Below, piece after piece: positions 21,545 to 31,330 of a DNA stretch of 64,000 nucleotides; position 1 is the stretch's first letter, and every line of letters begins with the position of its first letter. The translations under genes and the position numbers were made by a program. The stretch is from Isoetes taiwanensis. Its lineage: Eukaryota > Streptophyta > Lycopodiopsida > Isoetales > Isoetaceae. The stretch is from assembly GCA_021234155.1 (NCBI GenBank), contig JAJEKV010000012.1, forward strand, positions 8,398,448 through 8,462,447, read 5' to 3'. The notes under the pieces were generated by a model that made no database searches, had not been told where the DNA came from, and worked only from the letters and a program-made list of their open reading frames with translations.

Positions 21545-22520
21545 ATGTCAGTTGTGAAGGACGCAGCGGAACTAATAGAAAATAACAATTCTAACAGTCA
21601 GAAGAAGACGAAGATTAAGGGTGGCGGAGGGGAGAATGACGCCGATGACGGCAGCGAAACTGAAGATGATAGGTATGGCCTTGCCGACGAAATAGCGCCA
21701 CGCGTGATTTAATTTGTATTACCTTTGAATTAAATCGCGCCAAGCGTGCTTTGATTATTTTTCGTTGTCAAACTAAATCACGCCGAGCGCGATTTGGTTA
21801 TGACTATTTCAAATCACGCCATGGCCGTTTGTATTGTTTGTGTTATCGTATCTTGCTGACCGGATACATGTTTGATGTTTCAAATTTCCATTGCGTTTCT
21901 AAGAAGGTTGTGGTGTTCGACCTAAACGGAGTCCTTTGCAAGACTTTTCCGAAAAATAAAGTGGCTAGAGAACAGTTTCATCAGACACCAGTAGAATCAA
22001 ACACCAAGTGGATCTATCCGCGGCCGCACTTGAAGGAGATGCTAGACGAGGCATTCAGGTTATTTCGAGTTGGTATTTGGTCATCCATGGAACTAAGGAA
22101 CATCAAGGATACTTTGGAGGCACTGGGGAAATGCGTAGAAATTGGTTGACCCTTTGGGATCAGAACAAATGTGTGAAGTTCACTAATCCCAAGGATCCAA
22201 CAGGCAAGCCTATCTTCATCAAACACTTGAGTAACATGATGGACGAACTTGGTATCGAGAATAAGGATGATATAATCATAGTGGATGATGATGCTCTCAA
22301 ATGCTTCTACAATCAAACACAGGCCCTGAATCCACCATCTTACGATCCAAAAAACTTTGGGACAGATGATTTTCTGGTGAAGTTTGTGTCTATTATGCAT
22401 AATTTGGCTATGGGGATGACGGTGGGTGAAGTGTTAGATTCGTACCCTGAACTGGATAGAACGGCTGACATGGAACCACACCTTGTTAAATACGTGGAAA
22501 AACATGGATTGATCCCTTAA
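21545..22520 (+). pseudogene. FCP1/NIF-like HAD phosphatase, frameshifted
   Basis: A charged start (MSVVKDAAELIENNNSNSQ, ATG at 21545) leads to a donor at 21673; the coding text resumes at 21904 with KKVVVFDLNGVLCKTF. DLNGVL corresponds to HAD motif I; in the plant FCP1-homology group the second Asp is commonly replaced by Asn-Gly (DLNGLL), so this is not necessarily damage. RLFRVGIWSSMELRNI is motif II and DDIIIVDDDALKCF the motif III/IV region. The C-terminal part runs to a stop at 22518-22520. The frame changes by one base near 22125, splitting the domain. The phase of the proposed intron also does not fit, so I call it broken. Role by family: protein serine phosphatase. Confidence 0.6.
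21697..21830. repeat. Palindrome cluster IV
   Basis: Degraded family members inside the intron of the FCP1-like gene: GCGCCACGCGTG (about 21695), CGCGCCAAGCGTG (21736-21748), CACGCCGAGCGCG (21779-21791) and CACGCCATGGCCG (about 21818). Confidence 0.75.
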
Positions 22521-22840
22521 TGTTTTATTGGAATATATGATATTTTTGTATGATATTTGTGCCATGTATCGATAATTTCGAGTCTGGAATTGCCTCGCAA
22601 ATAATGCAATTTGTTATTATCAAACCTAATATTATCATCTATTGAGCAAGCAATATTTGTCTCATCTATGTTAGCAACTTGCTCTTCATTTCTGCATATT
22701 TCAATTCGCATATGAAAAGTCACACGTGAATCGCAACCTTATGTTATTTTTGAAGTCCAAAAAAAAAGATTAAAAAAAACAAAAACCCCCTAGAAGACAA
22801 TAGCAGGTTGGCGTGATTTTGGAGTTGACATAATCCCAAT

Positions 22841-22975
22841 TTAATTGGATGATGGTTATTGTTTGTTTTTGGTGTTGGGGTTTTTGGCTTTTTTGCCTGT
22901 TCTCTGCATGTACCGTCTCATAGGCCTCTGGCCTCCGTGGACATTAAAATAAACTTCCTTCCTTCCTTCCTTCCT
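22841..22975 (+). mobile_element. LINE/SINE 3' tail with (TTCC)n
   Basis: GGCCTCCGTGGACATTAAAA followed by TAAACTTCC and a TTCC repeat matches the tail at 62270-62325 and the LINE ends near 36999 and 57300. Upstream, GTTTTTGGTGTTGGGGTTTTT resembles LINE 3' UTR text. Only a truncated copy is present. Confidence 0.7.
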
Positions 22976-23030
22976 AAAACAATTGAATGGGTTGTTATAA
23001 AAAAAACTATAGATTCAAGATAGAAAATAA

Positions 23031-23140
23031 TCACATTAGCTCACTGGGTATATTGGTTAAAGTAGTCTTATTAGGACATTGAGTTATTTTAGTAGAGGTT
23101 CGAGCCCCAGTATTTCATATTCTAAAATCTTAAGCAAAGC
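23031..23140 (+). mobile_element. tRNA-derived SINE-like head or tRNA relic
   Basis: TAGCTCACTGGGTATATTGG resembles a Pol III A box and AGAGGTTCGAGCCCCAG a B box, about 50 bp apart. No clean cloverleaf with anticodon stem is evident, so a SINE head or tRNA relic is more likely than a working tRNA gene. An AGAGGTTCGA word recurs 50 bp later. Confidence 0.45.
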
Positions 23141-24846
23141 CGTATAGAGGTTCGATATTCCCTCAAAACCTTAGGCGAACTCGTATTTCATATTCCAAAA
23201 TCATAGGCGCCTCCAATCATAAATGACCATAAGCGAAACGAGAGGTTCCTAGAGGCCCCAACATAGGATCTGTGCCGTAGGATCGACGGATCCGACGACT
23301 GTGGTAGTTCAGGGTGCACCTCGTTTAGAATATGTAGCTTTGGGTTCAGAGCTTTGGATGATATTAAGGTTGAATGCTTGGAATATTCATTTTACAATAA
23401 TAATGAGCTTGTGCTTTTTAGAGGTTGCTTACCCTTCAGTCATGCTTGACAAAATTAGTAATGGAATATAATGGAATATTAAATGTGTTTAATTATATGA
23501 AACAGATAATCTGTTATTGTAGGGCCATAATAAGTTATAAAACATAGGACATGAACCTATTATGGCCAATATAAAATGAGGATGTGGCTATCTCTTATTT
23601 CTTAGATGCTAGATTCAAGGTCGTATATGTGTGGTCATGTCAAAGTATGCAGCATATTATACTACTCTTATTTTCAGAAAATTCAAGAAAAAACTACTTT
23701 GGAGTAGGATAAAGACGTGGGAACATGGTGTTTATAGCTCGTTTCTATCACAGAGTTGTATGCATCTTTGGAATCTTTTTGGGCCAACCTTTGCAGTGCA
23801 ATTTGTGCTAAGATCTCATCCAAAATCTGCCAAAACTACCATATACACATGATCAATAGAAACTTAGCAAGGTTGGTTTGAGCATGGATAGAGCAAGAAA
23901 TGATTCAAGAACTTCGTTTTTCTTGTTTTGCATAGACATGAAGTATGTTCCGCCAAGTTTTGGCCAAAGACATGTTATATTGCAATTGAATATGGTTTTA
24001 GTCTCTTCCATCTTAAATGTGACTATCTTAAATGTGACTAGTGAGTTCTTGTGCGAAACGCCAGTTTATTGAGAAAATAAATGAAATCAAGTTAGACTTA
24101 ATGAAGTAGATGCTTGAAGAAAGAGGAAGATAATATGCACCATTGAGCAAATAATCATATTGGACTTTCATGTGCTTTTCACTCGTTGGTGATTGGTCGA
24201 TCTCTCTATCCTCTCTTGCTGCTATATGCCTTTAAATGAATCATTCTCTAGCTTAGATACTCTCGTGCTACTTGATGTTGTAAGCTATGACCAAACTGAC
24301 ATCCAAATGGAAGTTTAGTTTAACAAAAAGTGTAAGCATACCCATTTTAGAAGTAAAAAAAAGCTAGCAAAAAGGCGCAATAGAAGGCTTGGGCACTTTT
24401 AGGCTTGGATTCAGTTTTGCATTTGATTAAGTTGGATTAGTGAATTCAAACTAGCATTTATATATCAAAGGCTGAATCAAAACAATGAAAACCAATATAG
24501 TATTCATTCATTAGCTCTCATCTACAAAAAATTAACTATAAAAACTATTGTTTGCTCCACGATGATGCTGTAGAGTTGGTCAAGCAGCACTAGAGATTAA
24601 ACATTTCTTCTATCTTAAGGATATGTAAGAATAGCTTAGATATACCAACTGAAATTATGAACAGTTCAAGATAAAACCGTTTGCACAAAGGCATCTACAT
24701 GCTGCAGAGTTGGTCTTGCAGACTCTGGAAGTAATTACATTAATTTGTCTCATCATTTTAAGTACCGTGTCCAGTGTGATGTACTTACTGCCGGCTATTG
24801 TTGTATTGCCCTACTATAGGAATTAAAACAAACATATAAGATAACA
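23141..24846. other. Gene-free AT-rich DNA
   Basis: I see no coding feature. A short direct repeat (ATCTTAAATGTGACTA twice) occurs at 24008-24040. Confidence 0.45.
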
Positions 24847-25083
24847 TCATACTAACATAGGTCCAAACAACACATGCAGCAATTGATCGGGTATAACTAA
24901 CTGAACATACCATGCCCGAATATGATCGAATGCTGGGCAGGTCTGAAGGGAGTGGCATTCATCCTTAATGACACCTTGTTGGCAACACTGACAAATTCTG
25001 CCCTCACCCAAGCAAAGGCGATCCACATCCATGCGAATGCAAGCTATCCCTCTTCGCTTCTTCATGGGCAAATGGGTGTGCAA
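24847..25083 (-). mobile_element. LINE ORF2 C-terminal fragment
   Basis: The frame reads HTHLPMKKRRGIACIRMDVDR, GRICQCCQQGVIKDECHSLQ and CPAFDHIRAWYVQL. The same order of motifs is seen at 57452-57799 and in part at 10226-10530. RT and endonuclease parts are absent. Confidence 0.75.
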
Positions 25084-25204
25084 GTAGTGTTATGGGCCTC
25101 ACGTGATGCTATCTTCACATGCGGCAGAGCGTTTGCAGCCCAAAGCTTGCCAAGGAAGCAAGCATCAAGATACTGCCTCAATGACCAATGAAACTAATGG
25201 CTGG

Positions 25205-25722
25205 CAGTCAAGAATACTGTTGTGTTTGTACGAATTACTCCATCCAATATATATCTGAATCGTACTTGGTTTGTCCATGCATATATTCCACTTTGCACCA
25301 CTAACTCTAATAGTTCACATCAAAAGCATTTTTTACTGTCGATATGTTGACTGGTGTTCTGAAGTGTTGATGTGATTGTCATGTTGAAGCACTTTTAAAC
25401 CAAGCGATGGTAAGTGTTGGAATATGATAAAAATTTTAGCAACCAGATACTGTAGCAACGATGTTTAAGAAAATTGCATTGCTAGAGGTAAAAGTTGGCA
25501 GGATGTTATTTAGAGTTGGAGGTAAGTTTGAAACATTATTCTAGGTATCTATATATGGGATCATTTTTGGTCTTTAACATTTGAAAATCGCAATTTGTTG
25601 GTTGGTTTTAGAGCTTATGTATGGATCGGAGTGTTAAGTGCTCATCGAACTAATTTAGCAATCTAAACTTGTATAAAAGGTTGATCGACAACCTAAGGAG
25701 ATATTATGTAAAAGCTTCATGC
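25205..25722 (+). repeat. Dispersed repeat, inverted copy of 38378-38863
   Basis: About 500 bp reads as the reverse complement of 38378-38863, sharing blocks such as AGCACTTTTAAAC, AGTGTTGGAATATGATAAAA and GATGTTATTTAGAGTTGGAG. Substitutions and small indels are scattered. No coding potential, so it is probably a non-autonomous transposon or a fragment. Confidence 0.85.
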
Positions 25723-25739
25723 ATCTCGTCAAGCACTTC

Positions 25740-26049
25740 CGAGTAGGAATGGATGGTAGGGATGAGGAGGTGGACTCAAACCACCTACCACCCTACTTGC
25801 AGCTAGCTTGGTAGGATGCTCCAGCCACTACCTGTATAACACCTCCTCGCATGCTTCAGCTCAGACTAGACTATGCGTATGCTCATACTTACTCCCAGAT
25901 GCTCATCGAGGACCTTGCAAGCATCTCACAGTGCTCAATGCTGGAGCAACGGGTGGGCAAGCTCATTGATGTCCTTGGGGCTTCTGCAGAAAGATGTTTT
26001 GGGAGAATCCACCGCGAATGTCAGGAGCCATGACCTTCCCCCGTAACCA
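25740..26049 (+). mobile_element. LINE, 5' part left of the Copia insertion
   Basis: Coding text resembling the linker between LINE endonuclease and RT (MLQLRLDYAYAHTYSQMLIE and following) leads to FPRN at the Copia junction. Removing the Copia element and one AACCA copy joins this to QWFGAECKEHKCWLRQV at 31331 in one frame. The LINE is 5'-truncated. Confidence 0.7.
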
Positions 26050-26572
26050 TGTTAGAATCAAAGCTTGGGATATGAACTCAAGTATGCCAAGTATAAGGCT
26101 CTGCCTCTTCCAACTCGCACTTATCTCTGCATCCAAAAAATGTACTCTAATCTGTCCCCATCATTCCTATATATATGAATATTTTCTTACCAATCTGGGT
26201 ACATCCACTTATCAAATCATGCATGCCCTTCATATAGAAAGTTTTCCAACTTGCCTAGATAATAGGATGCCCTGCTGTCCTTAAGTTCCAGCTGTCGTTG
26301 ACTTTGACCAGTTTGACCAGTGAACCCAAAACCCTAAGTGGCGGGCAGGGGGTACCAAGCGATTTCTGGCGGGCGTAGCAACCTCAGGGTAGTACCTGCC
26401 CGCCACTTTTCAACTTCTGTGCTTTTCTTTCTTGCATTCACTGCCACTGCTTCTCATGAATGCTTGTATGAATCCTCATTAGCCTAGGGGAGCCAAGATG
26501 TGGTCACTAATCCCCTTATGTGCTCGAATATCACATGACACACTCTTATGCAATGACCTCATTTTTCTAACA
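26050..26572 (-). repeat. Copia 3' LTR
   Basis: The purine tract GAAGGAGGAGTG (minus strand, about 26573-26584) precedes it. Inside is a 12-bp inverted repeat GTGGCGGGCAGG ... CCTGCCCGCCAC (about 26339-26406). Confidence 0.95.
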
Positions 26573-27368
26573 CTCCTCCTTCATTGCATAAGCAATTAAC
26601 CTTTAACTGCTTTTGAAAAACTGTAAACTTACTTTCTGGAAGCCCTTTTGTGAAAACATCTGCTATTTGTTTGTCAGTCCTGATATACATCATTTGGATA
26701 TTGCCCTTTGCAGCTTGATCTCTGATGTAATGCATGCTTAACTCAATATGTTTAGTTCTTTCATGTTCAACTGGATTTTTGACTATTGCAATGCAACTTT
26801 GGCTATCAGAAAAGATAGTTATAGGATTTATCTGTTTGATATCCAACTCTCCTAGAAGTCTTCTGAGCCAAATTATTTCTCTAGACAAAAGAGATGAGGC
26901 TGCATATTCAGCTTCTGCTGAAGATAAGGCTATAGCAGACTGTTTCTTGGTTCTCCAACTTATTGTGCCTCCTCCAAGAAAAATCACATAACCTGTAGTA
27001 GACTTCCTTTCTGCTTGATCACCTGCCCAATCTGCATCTGAATAGGCATACATTTCCAGATTATTATCATTGAAAGTTATCCCATAATCTTGAGTTCCTT
27101 TCAGATATTTTAATACTCTTTTTGCAGCCAACCAGTGAACCTTCTCAGGATTGCTGCATCTTCTGCTCAGGATATTGACAGCATAGGTTATGTCTGGCCT
27201 AGTACTGTTGCTCAAGTACAGTAAACACCCTACTAGAGCACGATATGGGACCTGTGTCATGTACTTCAGTTCATCTGCATCAACCTCAGAACTTACAGTT
27301 AAACGATGGCCTGGTACAATTGGAGTTTTGACAGTACAAGCTTGTTGCATATTGAACCTTTTAACCAT
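26573..27368 (-). pseudogene. Copia RT C-terminus and RNase H
   Basis: Contains YRALVGCLLYLSNSTRPDI, the RT thumb and connection, then RNase H landmarks YSDADWAGD, SLSSAEAEYAA, FSDSQSCIAI and KHIELSMHYIRDQ, and ends near the 3' LTR. It is one frame away from the main RT piece, with the break at about 27365-27395 inside the text preceding NMVKRFNMQQ. Confidence 0.9.
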
Positions 27369-28610
27369 ATTTTCTATTTTGTTTTAGTTTCAACAATCTG
27401 TTTTTCCTGTCTCTAATCACCTCAATTCCCAGAAATTTTTGCAAGGGCCCTAAGTCTGTCATCTTGAATCTGTGCTGTAGAATATTTTTGCAAACTTCCA
27501 GGACCTGAGTGGAATTAGCAACCATGATGCAGTCATCTACATACAAGGCTATAATACAAAATTTATCTTCTATTTTGTACCTATATAAGTTACCATCATT
27601 TTGAAAATTTTCAAACCCTTGCTCTCTTAGAAAAGTGTCTATGCAAAGATACCATTCTCTTGGAGCTTGCTTCAAACCATATACTGCCCTATTCAATTTC
27701 CAAACCAAATTGTTTCCGTTCTCAAAACCAGGAGCCTGTTTCATGAAGATGTCCTCCTCTAGTATAGCATTTAAAAAAGCTGTTTTCACATCTATGTGAT
27801 GGATTTCATAGTCAAGAGCATTGGCCAAACTTAACAACACTCTTAGGCTAGTGAGCTTTACTATGGGTGAATAAGTTTCATCATAATCTTGTCCCTGTTT
27901 TTGAGTAAACCCCTGGGCCACTAAACGTGCTTTATATTTTTGTGAACCATCTGCGTTGGTTTTGATTTTAAAAATCCATTTACTGCCAACTATGTTTTGT
28001 CCAGCAGGTTGCTCAACAACATCATAAGTACGAGTATCTGCAAAAGAGCTTAACTCATCATGCATAGCCTTTTTCCATTCTTCTGCATTAACACTTTCTA
28101 AGGCCTGCTCAACAGTTCTGGGTATTTCAATATCTTCAATTATTGCCATAATCTGTTCAATTTCATCCTCTGCTTGATTTGGTTGCAGGGGTTCCAACCT
28201 TCTGCTCCCACCTAAAGGATTTCTTCCATAGACTTCTTTGTCAAATTTAATTTCCTCTTGCAATCTTTGTGCTTCTGTTCTCCTCTTTCGAGTCTTCTTC
28301 TCTGGTGCTTTATCTGCTTCAAGAACTTCTGTTTCAGCTTCAGATCTCTGAGTTTGAGGTATTTGATCTGCAGCTAATCCATCTATTTTATCCTCCTCCT
28401 CCTCTTCATAATCAATTTGATTATTTGTCATCTGTGAAGCTTGAGCAGTAGGCAATTCCTTTTGAACTTGATGTCTATGTTTGTACAAAACATCTTCACA
28501 GAATATCACATCCCTACTAATCACAATATTTTTATTTTCTGGAATAAAAATTCTATAGCCTTTCGAGTGGCTATCATAGCCTACAAGAAAACCAATCTCA
28601 GCTTTAGCAT
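27361..28610 (-). pseudogene. Copia reverse transcriptase
   Basis: The frame begins upstream of 28524 with the integrase-RT linker (GYDSHSKGYRIFIPENKN), continues through an acidic linker, and holds the Copia RT motifs: WKKAMHDELSSF, KARLVAQGFTQKQGQDY, HHIDVKTAFLNAILEEDI, YGLKQAPREWY and LYVDDCIMVAN with the catalytic YVDD. Ends after KFLGIEVIRD because of a frameshift. Confidence 0.93.
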
Positions 28611-29548
28611 CAAGCTTTTCCCGAGTTCATCCGGTTTATGAACATAAGCCGGGCACCATAAACTTTAAATTTTTCATAATCAATTTCTGAACCTCCTCCA
28701 TACCACATTAAATCAGGAATATTCCCTTGCAAGCTTGATGAAGGCAGCTTATTTTGTATGGTATTGGCTGTCAATAAAGCTTCTTCCCATAAATAATTTG
28801 GTAATCCACTGTTCTTAATCATTGACCTGACTGCATTCATAAGCGTCCTATTTCTTCTTTCTCTATTATTCCATTTTGTTGGGGACTCAGATCTACATGT
28901 TAATTGTCTCCTGATGCCATTTGCAATACAAAAACTTTTAAACTTGGCTGAAAGATACTCTCCCCCTCTATCAGATCTTATGCACTTTACTTTCTTACCT
29001 GTTTGCCTTTCTGATTCAGCAACAAACTGTTTGAAGGCTATCAAAGCTTGAGATTTGTTGGCTAGCAAATAACATTTACATTTCCTGGTATAATCATCAA
29101 TGAATGTGATAAAATACCTTTTGCTTGTCCTACCTCTGACATTCAAAGGTCCACATAAGTCAGTATGAACCAATTCCAGTATCTCCTTACTTCTTTTCTT
29201 TGCTTTGAGGAAAGGCAATCTATTAATTTTGCCTAGCATGCATCCTTCACATATATGCCCTTTTTCCTCATTTTCATATTTGATGAATCCTTTCTTTGCT
29301 AATAACTTGAGATTGTTTGCATGAGTGTGTGCTAATCTATTGTGCCACATCTCAAATTCTGATAGCATCAACATTTGACAAGGTAAATCATCAACATGTT
29401 CAAACTGAAATAGTTTACCAACTCGCTTAGCATGAAACTTAATTTCATTATTCAACCATATGTTACAGCCAACATCATCAAACACTACTCTGTAACCCAA
29501 ATTAACTAACACTATGTGATATAAGATTTTTGATAATTCCGTACACAC
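28610..29548 (-). pseudogene. Copia integrase
   Basis: GAG-pre-integrase zinc-binding motif (HNRLAHTHANN ... CEGCMLGK), then catalytic core: HTDLCGPLNV (first Asp), FIDDYTRK, SDRGGEYLS (second Asp). The third catalytic region normally reads SPQQNG-IIERRNRT; here it reads SPTKWNNRERRNRT because two nearby indels shift and restore the frame, displacing the catalytic Glu. The N-terminal junction with the protease frame (about 29512-29548) and the C-terminal one (about 28620) are also shifted. Confidence 0.9.
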
Positions 29549-30783
29549 AAAACATTTTTAATGTTCACTATATTTCCTTGCAAATCCCATAGCTGCAATA
29601 ATCCCCTTCCTTCAATCTTTTGCAAGGCTCCATTTCCTACTTGCACACTTTTGGCTTCTCCTTGTTCCAAATTTTTAAGCAAATGAGCAGAGTGGACTAC
29701 TGATCTTTCAGCTCCACTATCAACTACAAGAGCATGAGATAACTTGTTAGTATTGTTCTTATTTTCAACAATCGAATTCAGCAAGTTTACCTCATCTTCA
29801 TCAACAATCTTTTCACCTTCTTCGTGTTCTTGTGCAATAAAAGCACCAGCAGATTTCTTGCCTTCCCCTCGATCTCTTGATGCACCTCTTCCTCTGCTAG
29901 AGCTGCCTCTACCTCTTCCAAGTTCCCTTGGAGTAGGACACTTAGATGCCAAGTGGCCTTGACCACCACATGTGTAGCAGTAAAACTCTTTTTTCTTGAG
30001 CTTAGGACAATTACTTTTAACATGACCAGGTTCATGACAGAAATAACATATGATTTTATCTTGTCTTTTACCAGCATCCAAAATTTCAGTTTTCTCTTCA
30101 ACTCCTTTTACAACCCTTTTTTGCTCCACCTCTGTTCTAATAATTGTTTCAGCCTCTTCCCTGTTCTTAGCAATGTTTCTTATGAATAAACTCAGCTGAT
30201 CATTATCTACAATTGCTCTAGCAATTGCTAAAACCTGATATCTCTCAGTGAGATCTACTCCAGCCCCACTAAGATCAGCCACTATATTATCAAACTTGTT
30301 AAAAAAGTCTGAGACATCATCCTCATCATGTAACTTAAGATTTCTGAGCTCTTTATCCAATAAATCTATTTGTGATGAGGTTTTCTCTTCATAATGTTTG
30401 AGCATAAACATCCACATCTCCCTAGGACTCTTGTTTCTCAATTTTAGCCTAATTGTAGGACTAACCTTTGAAGCAATGATCCCTTGTGCCTCTTTCACTT
30501 TGGCCAAACTAGATCGACCCCTAGCTCCACTGCTTTCTCCAGAGGTAACTTCTTCACTACTGGCAGCATCTCCTTCCTGTCCCTTTGCAGCAGAGGCATC
30601 AACAACACTGGAACTTGCAACTGTGGTTGCAACACCTGCAGTAGGATCCACAAGATCCCACAAGTCTTCTACTTCCAACACATGTTTCACAGCATCCTTC
30701 CAGATCTGGAAACCAGGCCCTCCTTTGTAAACTTCAACTGTTGCCAACAATCCAGCTCCAAAACGGCTAGACATATCTCCCAA
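29512..30783 (-). CDS. Copia gag and protease
   Basis: 423 codons. Gag contains a retrotransposon gag (UBN2-like) region with MWMFMLKHYEEKTSSQIDLL, two CCHC zinc knuckles (CYFCHEPGHVKSNC about residue 246 and CYTCGGQGHLASKC about 269), an RGRG-rich linker, and a protease with VVDSGAERSV at about residue 353. The ATG lies about 30 bp after the primer-binding site. This part looks intact to the frameshift before integrase. Confidence 0.93.
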   Translation of the reverse strand: MGDMSSRFGAGLLATVEVYKGGPGFQIWKDAVKHVLEVEDLWDLVDPTAGVATTVASSSVVDASAAKGQEGDAASSEEVTSGESSGARGRSSLAKVKEAQGIIASKVSPTIRLKLRNKSPREMWMFMLKHYEEKTSSQIDLLDKELRNLKLHDEDDVSDFFNKFDNIVADLSGAGVDLTERYQVLAIARAIVDNDQLSLFIRNIAKNREEAETIIRTEVEQKRVVKGVEEKTEILDAGKRQDKIICYFCHEPGHVKSNCPKLKKKEFYCYTCGGQGHLASKCPTPRELGRGRGSSSRGRGASRDRGEGKKSAGAFIAQEHEEGEKIVDEDEVNLLNSIVENKNNTNKLSHALVVDSGAERSVVHSAHLLKNLEQGEAKSVQVGNGALQKIEGRGLLQLWDLQGNIVNIKNVLCVRNYQKSYIT

Positions 30784-30800
30784 CCTGTGCTCTGATACCA
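30784..30800 (-). other. Copia primer-binding site (tRNA-iMet)
   Basis: Minus strand reads TGGTATCAGAGCACAGG two bases after the 5' LTR, complementary to the 3' end of plant initiator tRNA-Met. Confidence 0.93.
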
Positions 30801-30802
30801 GA

Positions 30803-31325
30803 TGTTAGAATCAAAGCTTGGGATATGAACTCAAGTATGCCAAGTATAAGGCTCTGCCTCTTCCAACTCGCACTTATCTCTGCATCCAAAAAATGTACTC
30901 TAATCTGTCCCCATCATTCCTATATATATGAATATTTTCTTACCAATCTGGGTACATCCACTTGTCAAATCGTGCATGCCCTTCATATAGAAAGTTTTCC
31001 AACTTGCCTAGATAATAGGATGCCCTGCTGTCCTTAAGTTCCAGCTGTCGTTGACTTTGACCAGTTTGACCAGTCAACCCAAAACCCTAAGTGGCGGGCA
31101 AAGGGTACCAAGCGATTTCTGGCGGGCGTAGCAACCTCAGGGTAGTACCTGCCCGCCACTTTTCAACTTCTGTGCTTTTCTTTCTTGCATTCACTGCCAC
31201 TGCTTCTCATGAATGCTTGTATGAATCCTCATTAGCCTAGGGGAGCCAAGATGTGGTCACTAATCCCCTTATGTGCTCGAATATCACATGACACACTCTT
31301 ATGCAATGACCTCATTTTTCTAACA
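30803..31325 (-). repeat. Copia 5' LTR
   Basis: Same 523-bp length as the 3' LTR, with about five mismatches (two in the CACTTRTCAAATCRTGC region, one in CCAGTSAACCC, two in the GGCARRGGG run). Confidence 0.95.
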
Positions 31326-31330
31326 AACCA

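Larger units (their letters stand above)
26050..31325 (-). mobile_element. Young Ty1/Copia LTR retrotransposon
   Basis: Two 523-bp LTRs (26050-26572 and 30803-31325), each beginning TGTTAG and ending CTAACA, flanked by the 5-bp target duplication AACCA (26045-26049 and 31326-31330). By eye the LTRs differ at about five positions, so insertion was recent. tRNA-iMet primer site and purine tract are in place. Order on the minus strand is gag-protease, integrase, RT, RNase H, which defines Copia. Frameshifts break pol into four pieces. Confidence 0.97.

Noticed and set aside
29744-30795. Plus-strand ORFs opposite the Copia gag
   Set aside because: Reverse shadows of gag and zinc-knuckle coding sequence.
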